Assembly: GCA_023256455.1 (NCBI GenBank)
Contig: JAGDXN010000026.1
Span: 5,143 to 11,239 of the forward strand
Direction: 5' to 3'
Length of the DNA stretch: 6,097 bases
Source of the DNA: Cuniculiplasma sp.
GTDB lineage: Archaea; Thermoplasmatota; Thermoplasmata; Thermoplasmatales; Thermoplasmataceae
Shown here: piece by piece, positions 4,569 to 6,097 of the stretch
Layout: each line of letters starts with the position of its first letter
How positions within the stretch are numbered: position 1 is the first letter of the stretch
Position numbers and translations under genes: made by a program
The notes under the pieces: generated by a model
The model's database searches: none
Told to the model about the DNA's origin: nothing
What the model saw: only the letters and a program-made list of their open reading frames with translations

Positions 4569-6097
4569 GTGGATATTATATCATATTCAATAAAAATGCA
4601 ATTTCCGAAGATATCCAGTGAGTATTCCGGTGAAGTTACCATAAACATTTCCAAACCTGATAAGATACTGGAGCTTGATTCGGATGTGAGCGAGGTTGCA
4701 GATGTTCTCATCAACGGTCACGAAGTTAATTTTAAAATAATCCCAGAAAGTAAGAAGATAGAGGTAAACAATGTCTTTGATTCCGACATCAACCTTTATG
4801 TGAGATTTAAGAACAGGATAGGAAACAAACTTAATGGCATATATTTCTCTGGAAATGAAGACAATAGAATGGTTACAACTGATCTGGAACCAAAGAATGC
4901 AAGATCTGTCTTTCCGTGCTTTGATGATCCTGGAAAAAAGGCAAGATTCACACTGACAGCTGTTGTGCCTCCAGGATATGACGTAATATCAAATACATCT
5001 GTAGATACAGAAATTATTGTGAATGGCCTCAGGGAAATTAGATTCCATTCCACACCTAAAATGGCAACATACCTATTTTACCTGGGCATAGGAAAAATGG
5101 ACGAAGTAAAGCTTGGATATAAGGGCAAGGAGATTATCCTTTCTGCCCCTGGACAGATAAGGGGTGACGCAAATTTTGCCCTCAAAGTTGCGGCCGACTG
5201 CCTTCTATTCTATGAAAACTATTTTGGTCAGGAATATTCACTCAATAAACTTCATCTCATTGCCATTCCAGATTTTGCTCCCGGAGCCATGGAAAACTGG
5301 GGTGCCATTACATTCAGGGAGAGCAAATTACTGCTATACAATGATAAGGACATGGATCAGAAAAGGGAGATCGTGGACACCATTGCCCATGAGATCGCCC
5401 ATCAATGGTTTGGAAATCTTGTAACCCTGAGCAACTGGTCTGATCTTTGGTTAAACGAAAGCTTTGCAACCCTTATGGCTGAAAAGTGCTCCGCTTCAAT
5501 CTATCCAGAACTGGGAATGGAAGAACATTTCGTTTTCAGCAATATGTTTTCTTCCATGTTTAAGGATTCTTTAAATAGCACCCATCCTGTGAAACCGGAA
5601 GTTTCTGAAAATGAATTTGAACAGATCTTTGATGAAATAAGTTATGGCAAAGGTGCCTCGGTTTTGAGGATGATAGAACACGCAATGGGGGAGGAAAATT
5701 TTAGAGAGGGAATATCAAAATACCTGAAAAAAAAGCAGTTTGAAAATGGGACCGCCACAGACCTTTGGTACTTTCTAAACACGTGTTCTGGAGATATAAA
5801 TATTCCAGAGATGGCTGAAAGCTGGATAAGCAAGCCAGGCTTTCCCATCATAAGCCTGGAAAGAAAAAGCCATAACATTTTTAGCATACGGCAGAGAAGA
5901 TTTCTTCTGAACGGCAAGGATCAGAGCTACTGGATTCTCCCCCTGTTTCTGGTTGTGGATGGAGAGGAGAAAAACATAATAATGAATGGGAAGGACATTG
6001 AAATAGAGGCACAGACTGTGGAGTGCCTGAATAGAAATATGTACGGCTATTACCTGGCTGAGCCTCCTGGTGTGGATTTTTCAAACCACAATGGTAA
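4569..6097 (+). CDS. M1-family zinc aminopeptidase, tricorn-interacting factor F2/F3-like, 3' end cut by window edge
   Basis: This is a cytosolic gluzincin aminopeptidase that trims short peptides released by the proteasome or tricorn to free amino acids. The reading frame is open from GTG 4569 to the window end: 509 residues of a family usually near 780, so roughly a third is missing on the right. Numbering from that GTG, the exopeptidase motif GAMENWG is 239-245. The zinc site HEIAH is 274-278, with the third ligand E297 in WLNESFA (HExxH-x18-E). The likely transition-state tyrosine is Y359 in ISYGKGAS. The N-terminal beta domain spans about 1-190, the thermolysin-like domain about 190-430, then the small beta domain begins. 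I prefer the GTG over ATG 4596 because the extra residues align with the known start of Thermoplasma F3 (recalled, not searched) around the conserved Tyr, and because of the TATA spacing. All catalytic residues are present. F2 and F3 cannot be told apart here. Confidence 0.93.
   Translation, partial: MDIISYSIKMQFPKISSEYSGEVTINISKPDKILELDSDVSEVADVLINGHEVNFKIIPESKKIEVNNVFDSDINLYVRFKNRIGNKLNGIYFSGNEDNRMVTTDLEPKNARSVFPCFDDPGKKARFTLTAVVPPGYDVISNTSVDTEIIVNGLREIRFHSTPKMATYLFYLGIGKMDEVKLGYKGKEIILSAPGQIRGDANFALKVAADCLLFYENYFGQEYSLNKLHLIAIPDFAPGAMENWGAITFRESKLLLYNDKDMDQKREIVDTIAHEIAHQWFGNLVTLSNWSDLWLNESFATLMAEKCSASIYPELGMEEHFVFSNMFSSMFKDSLNSTHPVKPEVSENEFEQIFDEISYGKGASVLRMIEHAMGEENFREGISKYLKKKQFENGTATDLWYFLNTCSGDINIPEMAESWISKPGFPIISLERKSHNIFSIRQRRFLLNGKDQSYWILPLFLVVDGEEKNIIMNGKDIEIEAQTVECLNRNMYGYYLAEPPGVDFSNHNG

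Noticed and set aside
4796..6084. Open frames at 4796-5053, 5164-5424, 5642-5917 and 5881-6084
   Set aside because: All are contained in the aminopeptidase coding region, whose frame carries the intact zinc-protease motifs.
1..6097. A defence, CRISPR or novel multi-gene system
   Set aside because: No repeats-spacers, nuclease, helicase, transposase or toxin-antitoxin signatures are visible; the genes look like ordinary transport, metabolism and protein-turnover functions.

Overview
The window looks like chromosomal DNA of a thermoacidophilic euryarchaeon, most likely of the Thermoplasmatales (Thermoplasma, Ferroplasma, Cuniculiplasma, Picrophilus group). The reasons are: an M1 aminopeptidase that resembles the tricorn-interacting factors F2/F3 of Thermoplasma; a tRNA gene with no encoded CCA and an A1-U72 tRNA-Gln pair; TATA-like boxes about 20-25 bases ahead of start codons with no Shine-Dalgarno sequence, as expected for leaderless transcripts; and an AT-rich sequence that prefers AGA/AGG for Arg and ATA for Ile. 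No mobile element, CRISPR array or phage gene is visible.

Layout: positions 1-897 (minus) hold a TauE/SafE-type membrane permease that runs off the left edge. A 141-base divergent promoter region (898-1038) carries two clear inverted repeats and separates it from a plus-strand major facilitator transporter (1039-2412). Forty bases further on is a GTG-started NAD(P)-binding SDR/epimerase-like protein (2453-3292), in which the usual catalytic YxxxK reads YxxxR. It meets head-on, with an 11-base overlap, a minus-strand all-helical protein of unknown function (3282-3770). After a short non-coding stretch comes tRNA-Gln(CUG) on the minus strand (3919-3991) with its own TATA box and T-run terminator. 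A small unrecognised protein follows (4130-4516, plus). Last is the M1 aminopeptidase, whose start I place at a GTG at 4569 and which runs off the right edge.

How the parts relate: the two transporters are divergent and share an intergenic control region, so they could respond to a common signal. The transporter and the SDR protein may be co-transcribed, although the gap also contains a TATA-like sequence. The aminopeptidase would act in the cytosol downstream of the proteasome or tricorn, trimming peptides to amino acids. I see no evidence for a previously undescribed multi-gene system. The most useful leads are the operator-like inverted repeats, the altered SDR active site, the corrected aminopeptidase start, and two proteins I cannot assign.
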